A program made the position numbers and the translations under genes. Shown in pieces: positions 1 to 7,239 of a stretch of DNA of 7,239 nt; the stretch's first letter is position 1, and each line of letters begins with the position of its first letter. The notes under the pieces were generated by a model, which was not told where the DNA came from, did no database searches, and saw only the letters and a list, made by a program, of their open reading frames with translations. The stretch comes from Caldilinea sp. GTDB taxonomy: Bacteria; Chloroflexota; Anaerolineae; Caldilineales; Caldilineaceae. The stretch covers positions 1 to 7,239 of the forward strand of contig JANWYX010000297.1 in assembly GCA_025055055.1 (NCBI GenBank). Direction: 5' to 3'.

Positions 1-53
<53 letters not shown>

Positions 54-59
54 AGTGCG

Positions 60-740
60 TCACACCTCTTCGAGCAATTGATTGCGCAACAGCGCTAGAT
101 TGGCGGCCGGCGTATCTTTGTCGTTGAAGACTGCGCTGCCAACCACGAGGACATTGGCGCCGGAGTAGACAACGTCGGCGATGTTCTCCGGGTGGATGCC
201 GCCGTCCACCTCCAGATCGGCCAGCGGGCAGAGATCCTCCATGAGGCGCCGCATGCGCCGAATCTTGGCCGTCATGGTCTCGATGAAGCGCTGCGCGCCA
301 AAGCCGGGATTCACCGTCATCACCAACACCTGATCGAGGAAGGGCGCCACCTCTCGAATCGCCTCCACCGGGGTCGCCGGATTGATGGCGACGCCCGCCT
401 TACGACCCAGCTGAACGATCTGTTGCACAGTGCGATGCAAGTGCACCGTCGCCTCGGCGTGCACCGTGATAATGTCTGCGCCGGCCTCGGCGAATTCATT
501 CAAATAGCGTTCAGGCTCTTCAATCATCAAATGCACGTCAAGCGGAAGCGCTGTGACCTTTCGCACCGCCTGCACGATCAAAGGGCCAAAGGTGATGTTG
601 GGCACAAACCGCCCGTCCATGACGTCGAGATGGATGTAATCGGCGCCGCCCGCCTCGGCGGCTGCAATTTGTTCTGCAAGATGACCAAAATCCGCCGTCA
701 AAATGGATGGCGCCAGCCTGATCGGCTTCATCGTCCTCAT
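60..740 (-). CDS. rpe: Ribulose-phosphate 3-epimerase
   Basis: This is a cytosolic TIM-barrel enzyme that interconverts D-ribulose 5-phosphate and D-xylulose 5-phosphate in the pentose phosphate or Calvin pathway. The 226 residues match the usual family length. Family signatures visible are APSILTADF (10-18), the metal and acid segment HLDVMDGRFVPNITFG (37-52, with H37 and D39), DVHLMIEEP (68-76, H70), MTVNPGFGAQ (141-150), the second catalytic aspartate in VDGG (178-181) and the phosphate-binding GSAVF (201-205). The first ATG is preferred because AGGG sits 6 bases before it. A second ATG three codons in is possible. It lies 40 bases after the hydrolase gene and is probably the last gene of an operon with it and the protease. 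Why an epimerase follows these genes is not evident from sequence. Confidence 0.97.
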   Translation of the reverse strand: MRTMKPIRLAPSILTADFGHLAEQIAAAEAGGADYIHLDVMDGRFVPNITFGPLIVQAVRKVTALPLDVHLMIEEPERYLNEFAEAGADIITVHAEATVHLHRTVQQIVQLGRKAGVAINPATPVEAIREVAPFLDQVLVMTVNPGFGAQRFIETMTAKIRRMRRLMEDLCPLADLEVDGGIHPENIADVVYSGANVLVVGSAVFNDKDTPAANLALLRNQLLEEV

Positions 741-780
741 ATAGTTCCCTCGTTTGATGGAGAGACTCGGGTTGGTTTTG

Positions 781-1611
781 CTAAGTCGCCGGCGCAGCGC
801 GCAGCAGATGAGAACCGTCGCCCGCTGCGTAGGTGTTTAAGAATTGTACCATAATCTCGGCGACGCGCCACGGCTGGCGAAAAATGAGTGCGTGGGTTTG
901 TCGGGGAAGGATGTGCAGTGCAGCGTGTGGCAGCGCAGCCGCCATGGCCTGAGGAATGGCGACGGGAAAGAATTCATCCTCTGCGCCGTGAATCAAACAG
1001 ACCGGCATGGAAAAGCGCGCTAGGTCTTCGAGGCGCAGGTCGATCGACGTCTCCGGCCGCAGGCGACGAAAGCCGGCGAGCAGAATTTCCTCATAGTAGC
1101 CCTCGTAACGATAGGGGTCGTGTAGCCGCGCCGTCGCCTCCATCCAACGTCGCCCGGCCTGAAAGTGCGCAGGCTCCAGCGGAGCGACGTGGCCGGTGGT
1201 AGCGGGGTTGACACTGTAAGTGGTGCTGATCAGCGTAAGCGTCGCCGGCTGCGCCAACTTTTCGACCACTATCAATTGCGCCAACATTCCACCGCTGCTG
1301 CAGCCCGCCAGGTGCGCATCTGTCGCCCCTTCGTGCTCGAGCAGCGCAGCCAGTTGCCGCGCCATGATGCGATGGTGAAAACCGGGAGGATGACCGAGCG
1401 AACGTCCGTGGCCGGGCAGATCGGGCAATAGAATGCGGTGTCGCTCGCTCAACGGCTCGAGCAAAGGACCCCAGGCGGCGCGGCCCGTGCTCATAAAGTT
1501 GTGCAACAAGACCAGCGTTGGCGCCTGCGCGCCGGTTTGCGCAGCGATCACTTCATACGCAATGACGCCTGCATCGGTCTCAAAGACGCGCATGACGGAG
1601 GGTTCAGACAT
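781..1611 (-). CDS. Alpha/beta-fold hydrolase
   Basis: This is a serine hydrolase of the alpha/beta fold, 276 residues from the chosen ATG. Visible elements, numbered from that ATG, are the strand and oxyanion loop TLVLLHNF (32-39, with HN where many relatives have HG), the LLPDLPGHGRS segment (61-71), the nucleophile elbow GCSSG (103-107, Ser105), the acid loop IHGAEDEFFP (Asp212) and the catalytic histidine in RQTHALIF (His240). The triad is complete. There is no signal peptide or membrane segment, so it is probably cytosolic. The frame extends to a GTG at 1638, but the ATG at 1611 has GAGG 5 bases upstream and overlaps the protease stop as ATGTCTGA, which suggests translational coupling. 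Substrate is unknown; the family covers esterases, lactonases, dehalogenases and C-C hydrolases. Confidence 0.9.
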   Translation of the reverse strand: MSEPSVMRVFETDAGVIAYEVIAAQTGAQAPTLVLLHNFMSTGRAAWGPLLEPLSERHRILLPDLPGHGRSLGHPPGFHHRIMARQLAALLEHEGATDAHLAGCSSGGMLAQLIVVEKLAQPATLTLISTTYSVNPATTGHVAPLEPAHFQAGRRWMEATARLHDPYRYEGYYEEILLAGFRRLRPETSIDLRLEDLARFSMPVCLIHGAEDEFFPVAIPQAMAAALPHAALHILPRQTHALIFRQPWRVAEIMVQFLNTYAAGDGSHLLRAAPAT

Positions 1612-2776
1612 AAGTGCCTCGCTCTTGCTCTTCGCCACCGGTTAAGGCCGGCAAGGGGCGGCGCTCCAACATGGCGCCCATCACCTGAAAGACCTCGGAA
1701 ATGTCATCGCTGGTGATGATGCCCAGCACCTGCCCTCGCTCCGCCACGGCGACGACGCGACTGCCGCTCTGGCTCATTATCTCCCAGACCGTGGCCAGAT
1801 CGTCCTCTGGCGAAGAACGAGGCACCTCGGCGGCAGGCTGCATGACGTCGACGATGCGCGCCTCAGGCCCCTGCTCGCGCAGCGCATGGATCAGCCGCGG
1901 CCGCGTCAGCACGCCGACGAAGTTGCCCGCCGGATCGCGTACAGGATAGTCCGTCTGATAAGAGGTCATGATCAAGTGTGTCGCTCGTTCTAAGCGTTCG
2001 CCGGTGTGGAGGTTGACGGCGTTGTGCGTGAGGGCCTCGCCGGCGCGAAAATTGCGCAGCACGGCGCGACTGCTCACCGCTTCCAACTCCGCCGAGCCGC
2101 CGATATAGACAAAAAAGGCGATCAACAGCAGACCGATGGCGCCGGTGAAGATGCCGAAAACCGCCATCAGCACCGCCATCATCCGCCCGACCGCCACCGC
2201 CGTCTGGGTCGCCTGACGATAGGGCATGGCATAGGCCAGCGCTGCGCGCAAGAGACGACCTCCGTCCAGCGGAAAGGCAGGCAGTAGGTTGAAGAGCGCC
2301 AACAAAATGTTGGTCGAAATCAGAAAAACGATCAGGTTAAAGAGACCCGGGTTTTGAATGTTGACCGCCATAGCGTTCAAGTTGAAGATACGCTGCCCAT
2401 CGCCCATCGCCAACGCCGGCGGCAACAGCAAAATCGCCAGCGTCAGATTGACCAGCGGGCCGGCGGCGACGATGATGATCTCCTGTACAGGCTTTTCGGG
2501 AATGCGCTCCAGGTTGGCCACGCCGCCGATCGGCAGAAGCAGGATGCTGCGCGTGCCGATGCCAAAGCGCCGGGCTGCCAGCGCGTGGCCATATTCGTGC
2601 ATGGTCACGCAAACGAAGAGCAGCGCAATGGTCAGCGCGCCGTAGAGGCCGCCGACAAGCCATCCGGCAGGTCCCGCGCCATAGAGGAAGGCGCCGAAGG
2701 CGAGCACCAGCACGAACGACCAGTGCACCTTCACATCGATTCCAAGAAGTCTAAATTCCGCCAGGTTGATGTTCAT
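1604..2776 (-). CDS. Site-2-type intramembrane metalloprotease (M50) with two CBS domains
   Basis: This is a membrane zinc protease of the S2P/SpoIVFB type, about 390 residues. Counted from the GTG at 2782 (subtract 2 for the chosen ATG), it has hydrophobic segments near 22-60, the zinc motif HEYGH (62-66), a membrane stretch near 101-124, a further one near 147-168, and the third-ligand motif NLLPAFPLDGGR (165-176, D173). A last pair of membrane helices lies near 195-228. Two CBS domains follow (about 240-300 and 310-365, ending GIITSDDISEVF), which often sense adenosine nucleotides. The ATG at 2776 is chosen because a perfect AAGGAGGT precedes it by 4 bases; the GTG overlaps that site. The gene starts after a 113-base gap, so it may begin an operon with the hydrolase and rpe. 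The natural substrate is unknown; candidates in the family are anti-sigma factors or membrane transcription factors. Confidence 0.95.
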   Translation of the reverse strand: MNINLAEFRLLGIDVKVHWSFVLVLAFGAFLYGAGPAGWLVGGLYGALTIALLFVCVTMHEYGHALAARRFGIGTRSILLLPIGGVANLERIPEKPVQEIIIVAAGPLVNLTLAILLLPPALAMGDGQRIFNLNAMAVNIQNPGLFNLIVFLISTNILLALFNLLPAFPLDGGRLLRAALAYAMPYRQATQTAVAVGRMMAVLMAVFGIFTGAIGLLLIAFFVYIGGSAELEAVSSRAVLRNFRAGEALTHNAVNLHTGERLERATHLIMTSYQTDYPVRDPAGNFVGVLTRPRLIHALREQGPEARIVDVMQPAAEVPRSSPEDDLATVWEIMSQSGSRVVAVAERGQVLGIITSDDISEVFQVMGAMLERRPLPALTGGEEQERGTYV

Positions 2777-2780
2777 GTGC

Positions 2781-2788
2781 ACCTCCTT
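2781..2788 (-). promoter_or_regulatory. Strong ribosome binding site of the M50 protease gene
   Basis: On the minus strand AAGGAGGT lies 4 bases before the ATG at 2776. It is the best Shine-Dalgarno match in the window and decides that start against the GTG at 2782, which would lie inside it. Confidence 0.8.
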
Positions 2789-2834
2789 CGCTCACCCATC
2801 GCCGATGCGGAGCCGTGCCTCTGTCTTTCTCATC

Positions 2835-2864
2835 TTGACAGATTCGAGTGCGAAAGTGTGTCAA
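2835..2864. repeat. Inverted TTGACA pair in the gap upstream of the M50 gene
   Basis: TTGACA (2835-2840) and TGTCAA (2859-2864) form a perfect 6-bp inverted repeat with an 18-base spacer in the 113-base gap between the DUF971 and protease genes. Each arm reads as an ideal -35 box on one strand. I found no good -10 box at 16-18 bases from the minus-strand copy, so it may be an operator or chance and not the promoter itself. Confidence 0.3.
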
Positions 2865-2889
2865 TCGTCCTACAAATCGTACTCGTTTC

Positions 2890-3258
<369 letters not shown>

Positions 3259-3269
3259 AAGGGTCATCC

Positions 3270-4391
3270 TTATCCGTCCAATTCGAAGAGTTCATACCGC
3301 TGTTCGATCTGCGCGCCTGCCCTTTGTAGGCATGTCACAGCAGGCGAAGATGCGACAAATGGGCCGCACACCAATGTACGCCAACCGGCGGCGGCGGCAA
3401 AACGCAGCGCCTGCCGGAGCAGCTGCCTGCCGACGCCTCTTCGGCGCCGAGCGGGATCGACGCCGCCGAAGAGCAAACGTCCGCGAGGGGTGCGCCAACG
3501 TCTTGTCAAAGGAAGGAAAGGGCGCAGCCACAGCGGACGCCCCCCATGGAAGCGCTGCAGCAGAGAGGCAAGGTCCGGCTGCACGTAGATGCACCCGACC
3601 GGCTCTTTTTCGATAAGCGCGATCCATCCTGCCGTCGGATGGAAGGAAATCCACCGCACCAGCAGTTCAGCGGCGTCTGCGGTCAACGGCGTCGTTCCTG
3701 AATGGGGCGCAAGGGCAGCGGCCAACAGTGGCGACAAGGCGCCGGTGAGTTCGGCCGGCGAGGCCGGCCGCAGCGTCGCCGGTCCATCATCTGGCTCCGG
3801 TGGAGCGTTCACCGGCAAATGCAACAACACGGTCTGGTACGAAGATGTCATCCTGGCGCCCAACAGATCGGCTAAATAAGGAGGATTGTAGGGTGTATGC
3901 AAAGGGGGAGACAAATGAAAGCAATTGATCAGGGCGCCGTCGTTCCACCCCGGAACGATATCGACCGGTCCGACAAGACGAGTGCAATTCATCTCTGCGC
4001 CATACTCCAGCGCAGCTTCCAACAAGCGGTCGAGCGTCTCTTCGTCGTTGACGCAGTGCAACATGCTTAGATACAGCGTTCCCTGCGCAGAAGGTTCGCA
4101 CAATACAATAGCGGCTGCAACCGGCTCTTCAAAGACGGCGCCGGCGATGGCGGGCTGCGACGGAAAGGCGCCGGGCGCTCGAGCGCGACGGGGAAGCGCC
4201 TCCATATAGAGCAATCGCGCTGTCACGCGGCGATGATACGCAGCGCCTCCGCATACGAGAAAGTTCCATGCAGCGATGTGGGGAGGGGACCATCGAGGAT
4301 CGTCTGCATAAATTTTCCACCATGCAGCGCTGAAAGCACGACGGCCCCACCAATCTGCAGGCCAGTGGGTCACATAGTTAAAATACGCCAT
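3270..4391 (-). CDS. GNAT-family N-acyltransferase, YghO-like
   Basis: This is a probable cytosolic acyl-CoA-dependent acyltransferase of 373 residues from the chosen start. The N-terminal half has WWKIYADDPRWSPP and a later GPVDIVPGWNDGALINCF, PPLHTPYNPPYL stretch that recalls YghO-type proteins. The C-terminal half carries the acetyl-CoA-binding GNAT motif A, GVDPARRRRGVGRQLL (about 309-324), where RRGVG fits the R/Q-x-x-G-x-G/A rule. The region between the halves (around residues 195-240) is rich in Pro, Ala and acidic residues. The frame opens at a TTG (4427) without a ribosome site; the ATG at 4391 fits better, although only a weak GGA precedes it. The acceptor substrate is unknown. The 14-bp tandem repeats lie immediately upstream of this start. 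A poor -10-like TATTAA lies at 4450-4445 on the minus strand. Confidence 0.8.
   Translation of the reverse strand: MAYFNYVTHWPADWWGRRAFSAAWWKIYADDPRWSPPHIAAWNFLVCGGAAYHRRVTARLLYMEALPRRARAPGAFPSQPAIAGAVFEEPVAAAIVLCEPSAQGTLYLSMLHCVNDEETLDRLLEAALEYGAEMNCTRLVGPVDIVPGWNDGALINCFHLSPPLHTPYNPPYLADLLGARMTSSYQTVLLHLPVNAPPEPDDGPATLRPASPAELTGALSPLLAAALAPHSGTTPLTADAAELLVRWISFHPTAGWIALIEKEPVGCIYVQPDLASLLQRFHGGRPLWLRPFLPLTRRWRTPRGRLLFGGVDPARRRRGVGRQLLRQALRFAAAAGWRTLVCGPFVASSPAVTCLQRAGAQIEQRYELFELDG
3752..3770. repeat. Perfect 8-bp GC hairpin inside the acyltransferase gene
   Basis: CGGCCGGC (3752-3759), GAG, GCCGGCCG (3763-3770) is a perfect inverted repeat with a 3-base loop. It lies in the stretch coding for the linker between the two halves of the acyltransferase. 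It could be chance in GC-rich coding DNA. Confidence 0.35.
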
Positions 4392-4396
4392 ATATC

Positions 4397-4453
4397 CAAA
4401 TGTTAACGGCCAAATGTGAACGGCCAAGTGTAAACGGCAGAATGTTAATAGGC
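4397..4453. repeat. Four tandem 14-bp repeats (CAAATGTTAACGGC type)
   Basis: Three clear units stand head to tail: CAAATGTTAACGGC (4397-4410), CAAATGTGAACGGC (4411-4424) and CAAGTGTAAACGGC (4425-4438). A fourth decayed unit, AGAATGTTAATAGGC, follows at 4439-4453. The shared core is ATGTNAACGGC with a fixed period of 14. They sit directly upstream of the acyltransferase start and at the left edge of the AT-rich origin region. The iteron-like arrangement suggests a protein-binding array (operator or origin-associated), which is inference. Confidence 0.8.
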
Positions 4454-4487
4454 GGGAACAATCGATCGGTCGGTTACGGTTCGTCCG

Positions 4488-4573
4488 TTAAAAAAACATT
4501 TACAGAGTTTGTAATAAAAACTGAATTGTATATCATTTTTTGTATTTATTTTTGTAAAGCATTTTCGATCTGT
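4488..4573. other. AT-rich stretch, candidate DNA unwinding element
   Basis: This is by far the most AT-rich part of the window, about 17% GC in 4488-4565, directly abutting the first DnaA box at 4571. Near its right end three consecutive 13-base units each begin with ATTTT (4535, 4548 and 4561), reminiscent of the AT-rich 13-mers of characterised origins, though the units share little beyond their first half. Confidence 0.6.
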
Positions 4574-4579
4574 GGATAA
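4571..4579 (-). promoter_or_regulatory. Consensus DnaA box 1
   Basis: TGTGGATAA on the plus strand is TTATCCACA on the minus strand, a perfect match to the DnaA box consensus TTATNCACA. It directly follows the AT-rich stretch. Confidence 0.85.
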
Positions 4580-4582
4580 CTC

Positions 4583-4591
4583 TGTGGAAAT
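4583..4591 (-). promoter_or_regulatory. DnaA box-like site 2
   Basis: TGTGGAAAT (ATTTCCACA on the minus strand) has two mismatches to the consensus, the same orientation as box 1, and starts 12 bases after it. It is probably a weak site. Confidence 0.5.
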
Positions 4592-4611
4592 ATCAATTTG
4601 TTACCGGAACA

Positions 4612-4653
<42 letters not shown>

Positions 4654-4702
4654 GGAATTGCAAAAAAGATTCCTTCCTTAAAAGTTACGCACCGTTCACA
4701 AC

Positions 4703-4739
4703 GCCCCAATCGACACAAATTGAGATGCTCGATCGGGGC
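4703..4739. repeat. Inverted repeat beside the DnaA boxes
   Basis: GCCCCAATCGA (4703-4713) pairs with TCGATCGGGGC (4729-4739), 10 of 11 bases, around a 15-base loop. No T-run follows on either strand, so it does not look like an intrinsic terminator. Confidence 0.5.
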
Positions 4740-4746
4740 AGGCTAC

Positions 4747-4765
4747 ATTTTGTGTAGTACAAAAT
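4747..4765. promoter_or_regulatory. Operator-like palindrome upstream of the dnaA promoter
   Basis: ATTTTGT, a 5-base spacer GTAGT, and ACAAAAT form a perfect 7-bp inverted repeat about 63 bases before the -35 box of the predicted dnaA promoter. The size and spacing suit a dimeric regulator. No known regulator can be assigned from the sequence. Confidence 0.4.
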
Positions 4766-4827
4766 TTCTAAATCGGCTTGCTTGACGATAACATGGGGAA
4801 TCCCCTTCAGACGTCCTCTCGTCCGCA

Positions 4828-4856
4828 TTGGCATCTATCCGGGATTCTGGTACACT
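4828..4856 (+). promoter_or_regulatory. Predicted sigma-70-type promoter of dnaA
   Basis: TTGGCA (4828-4833) and TACACT (4851-4856) are separated by exactly 17 bases, and TGG just before the -10 box provides an extended -10 TGN. Transcription would start near 4863, giving a leader of about 465 bases to the ATG at 5329. It is the best promoter I find facing dnaA. Confidence 0.55.
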
Positions 4857-4863
4857 GATCGAC

Positions 4864-4900
4864 ATGAAATGAGACGGCTATGAAATGAAAGATGAAATGA
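4864..4900 (+). repeat. Three direct repeats of ATGAAATGA at the predicted transcript start
   Basis: ATGAAATGA occurs at 4864-4872, 4880-4888 and 4892-4900, and the first and third copies both continue with GACG. They begin at the predicted transcription start of dnaA. Each contains an ATG followed at once by an overlapping TGA in another frame. They could be a protein-binding array or 5' end elements of the leader; nothing distinguishes these. Confidence 0.6.
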
Positions 4901-5009
4901 GACGACGAAGTTCGCCCCACGATATTTAGCGCCAATGCAGCACAACGTCGTAGCCGGCGCCAACTTCGCCGCTTGGGATGCATCGATTTGGGTGCATCCA
5001 GACAGCGCC

Positions 5010-5036
5010 CAGGTGTTGGTTCAGACGAACCACCTG
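5010..5036 (+). repeat. Stem-loop in the dnaA leader
   Basis: CAGGTG (5010-5015) pairs with CACCTG (5031-5036), and inside it GTTC pairs with GAAC across a 4-base AGAC loop, with a 3-base bulge on the left arm. A neighbouring stem, GGATGCA with TGCATCC, lies at 4976-4999. Confidence 0.45.
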
Positions 5037-5166
5037 CGTTCGTAATCTATCGGACATTGCGCACCGAATCTACATAACATCGCAAAGCGTATGGCCTGCA
5101 TGCGCTTTCTTTGTCTCTGGAAGAAGTTGTGCTTCCGGAGTCAGGTTGACCGCGGCCTACGATTAG

Positions 5167-5186
5167 GAGCCAATCGATCTTGGCTC
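5167..5186 (+). repeat. Inverted repeat GAGCCAA/TTGGCTC in the dnaA leader
   Basis: It is a perfect 7-bp stem with loop TCGATC. The AATCGATC at its centre is also found at the centre of the next stem-loop (5282-5305). Confidence 0.45.
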
Positions 5187-5281
5187 AATCTGTGTCGATG
5201 AAGAAGGGAACGGGACTTTGCGAACAAACCTAAATCGTGAGGTTGTTAAGGCGCACTCGAACCGTCTGCATCGAGCCCGGC

Positions 5282-5305
5282 GCGAAAGGAAATCGATCCT
5301 TTCGC
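5282..5305 (+). repeat. 9-bp stem-loop just before the dnaA ATG
   Basis: GCGAAAGGA (5282-5290) pairs perfectly with TCCTTTCGC (5297-5305) around AATCGA. It ends 23 bases before the ATG at 5329, where it could affect ribosome loading if that is the true start. The AAGGA in its left arm is too far from the ATG to be the ribosome site. Confidence 0.5.
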
Positions 5306-5328
5306 ACTTCCATTATCAGGCGTCGTTT

Positions 5329-6984
<1,656 letters not shown>

Positions 6985-7025
6985 ACATCGAGGCGGGCAA
7001 TTTGACAGAAAATCAAAATAGCTAC

Positions 7026-7037
7026 GCGAACGTTTGC
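7026..7037. promoter_or_regulatory. Operator-like near-palindrome at the recA promoter
   Basis: GCGAACGTTTGC is an imperfect palindrome (one mismatched pair, GCGAAC against GTTTGC) that overlaps the predicted -35 box of recA. An SOS repressor site is an attractive guess given the gene. However, it does not match the spaced GAAC-N4-GTTC box, so no LexA assignment is made. Confidence 0.35.
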
Positions 7038-7062
7038 AAGATTGTCGGCGTTTCGGTAAACT
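7034..7062 (+). promoter_or_regulatory. Predicted promoter of recA
   Basis: TTGCAA (7034-7039) and TAAACT (7057-7062) are 17 bases apart in the gap between dnaA and recA. Transcription would begin near 7069, about 100 bases before the recA ATG. A better -35 box, TTGACA at 7002-7007, has no -10 at proper spacing. Confidence 0.45.
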
Positions 7063-7166
7063 ACAGGGTAACGCTACAGCAGCAATGAAGCGTGTGACAA
7101 GGCTCGCAAGGTCTGGCGCTCGATCGATTCTGTCAGCGCCTTTCGGCTGCTTTCTTGGAGTCGCTC

Positions 7167-7239
7167 ATGGGTGTAGACGGTCGCCAGAAAGCTCTGGAGA
7201 CGACCCTGATTGGTCTCAATAAACGCTACGGTGAAGGCA
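7167..7239 (+). CDS. recA: Recombinase RecA, N-terminal fragment (runs off the window)
   Basis: The ATG at 7167 has GGAG 6 bases upstream. The 24 codons present read MGVDGRQKALETTLIGLNKRYGEG. The pattern RQKALE-x(5)-GLNKRYGEG matches the start of RecA, where a KQKAL-type helix is followed by a QI-x-KQFGKG-like segment. RecA is the ATP-dependent strand-exchange protein of homologous recombination and the SOS co-protease. The catalytic domain lies outside the window, so the call rests on the N-terminus alone. The gap to dnaA is 182 bases with its own candidate promoter, so it is probably transcribed separately, though read-through from dnaA is possible because I see no terminator. Confidence 0.8.
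   Translation, partial: MGVDGRQKALETTLIGLNKRYGEG

Larger units (their letters stand above)
4857..5328 (+). other. Long gene-free dnaA leader with several hairpins
   Basis: I see no convincing gene here. A 62-codon frame at 4978-5166 has no ribosome site and no recognisable features. The stretch carries the ATGAAATGA repeats and stem-loops at 4976-4999 (7 bp), 5010-5036 (10 pairs with a 3-base bulge), 5167-5186 (7 bp) and 5282-5305 (9 bp). This suggests a structured leader transcript. If dnaA starts at the TTG at 5218, the last 111 bases are coding. Confidence 0.45.

Noticed and set aside
192..854. 220-codon plus-strand open frame opposite rpe
   Set aside because: It lies antisense across the strongly supported epimerase gene, is rich in Arg and His as typical of shadow frames, and has no recognisable domain.
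4683..4700. Further DnaA boxes at TTACGCACC and CCGTTCACA
   Set aside because: Each has three or more mismatches to TTATNCACA, too many to call.
4782..4787. TTGACG as a -35 box for dnaA
   Set aside because: No -10-like sequence lies 16-18 bases downstream; that stretch is GC-rich (GGGGAATCCCC). The TTGGCA/TACACT pair at 4828-4856 is much better.
4978..5166. 62-codon open frame in the dnaA leader
   Set aside because: It has no ribosome site and no recognisable motif, and it overlaps two predicted stem-loops.
7026..7037. LexA box of the GAAC-N4-GTTC type at recA
   Set aside because: GAAC is followed directly by GTTT without the 4-base spacer, so it does not match that consensus. Kept only as an unassigned operator-like site.
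7134..7149. CAGC/GCTG hairpin as terminator between dnaA and recA
   Set aside because: Only a 4-bp stem, and it lies just before the recA ribosome site, downstream of the predicted recA promoter.

Overview
This window looks like the chromosomal replication-origin neighbourhood of a bacterium with fairly GC-rich genes. It reads leftward into housekeeping genes and rightward into dnaA and the first codons of recA. The flavour of the proteins (a DnaA with a long extra N-terminus, a YghO-like GNAT protein, an M50 protease with CBS domains) makes me lean towards Chloroflexota, perhaps a Caldilinea-like member. That is an impression, not something the sequence proves.

Left part (1-4391). Positions 1-53 hold what looks like the last codons of a plus-strand gene of unknown identity. 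It converges on a leftward series of genes. In order of transcription these are a GNAT-type acyltransferase (4391-3270), a DUF971 protein (3258-2890), a 113-base gap, an M50 site-2-type protease with two CBS domains (2776-1604), an alpha/beta hydrolase (1611-781, overlapping the protease gene by 8 bases), and ribulose-phosphate 3-epimerase (740-60). The last three genes look like one operon, and the first two like another.

Centre (4392-5328). About 900 bases carry no convincing gene. They hold a tandem 14-bp repeat, a very AT-rich stretch (about 17% GC by hand count over 4488-4565), a cluster of three DnaA-box-like sites in one orientation, a plausible sigma-70 promoter (TTGGCA, 17 bp, TACACT), three copies of ATGAAATGA, and several inverted repeats. 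Genes diverge from this region on both sides. Together these are the hallmarks of oriC and a long dnaA leader.

Right part (5329-7239). dnaA encodes a complete initiator (domains I, III and IV all recognisable) with about 90 or more extra residues before domain I. Within that extension the DNA contains a perfect 19-bp inverted repeat with a 3-base loop. After a 182-base gap with a candidate promoter and an operator-like palindrome, recA begins at 7167 and runs off the window.

The most unusual items are the 14-bp repeat family next to the DnaA boxes, the perfect 19-bp hairpin inside the dnaA N-terminal extension, and the long, hairpin-rich dnaA leader. None of them amounts to a demonstrated new system. 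They are candidate parts of an origin and dnaA control region.
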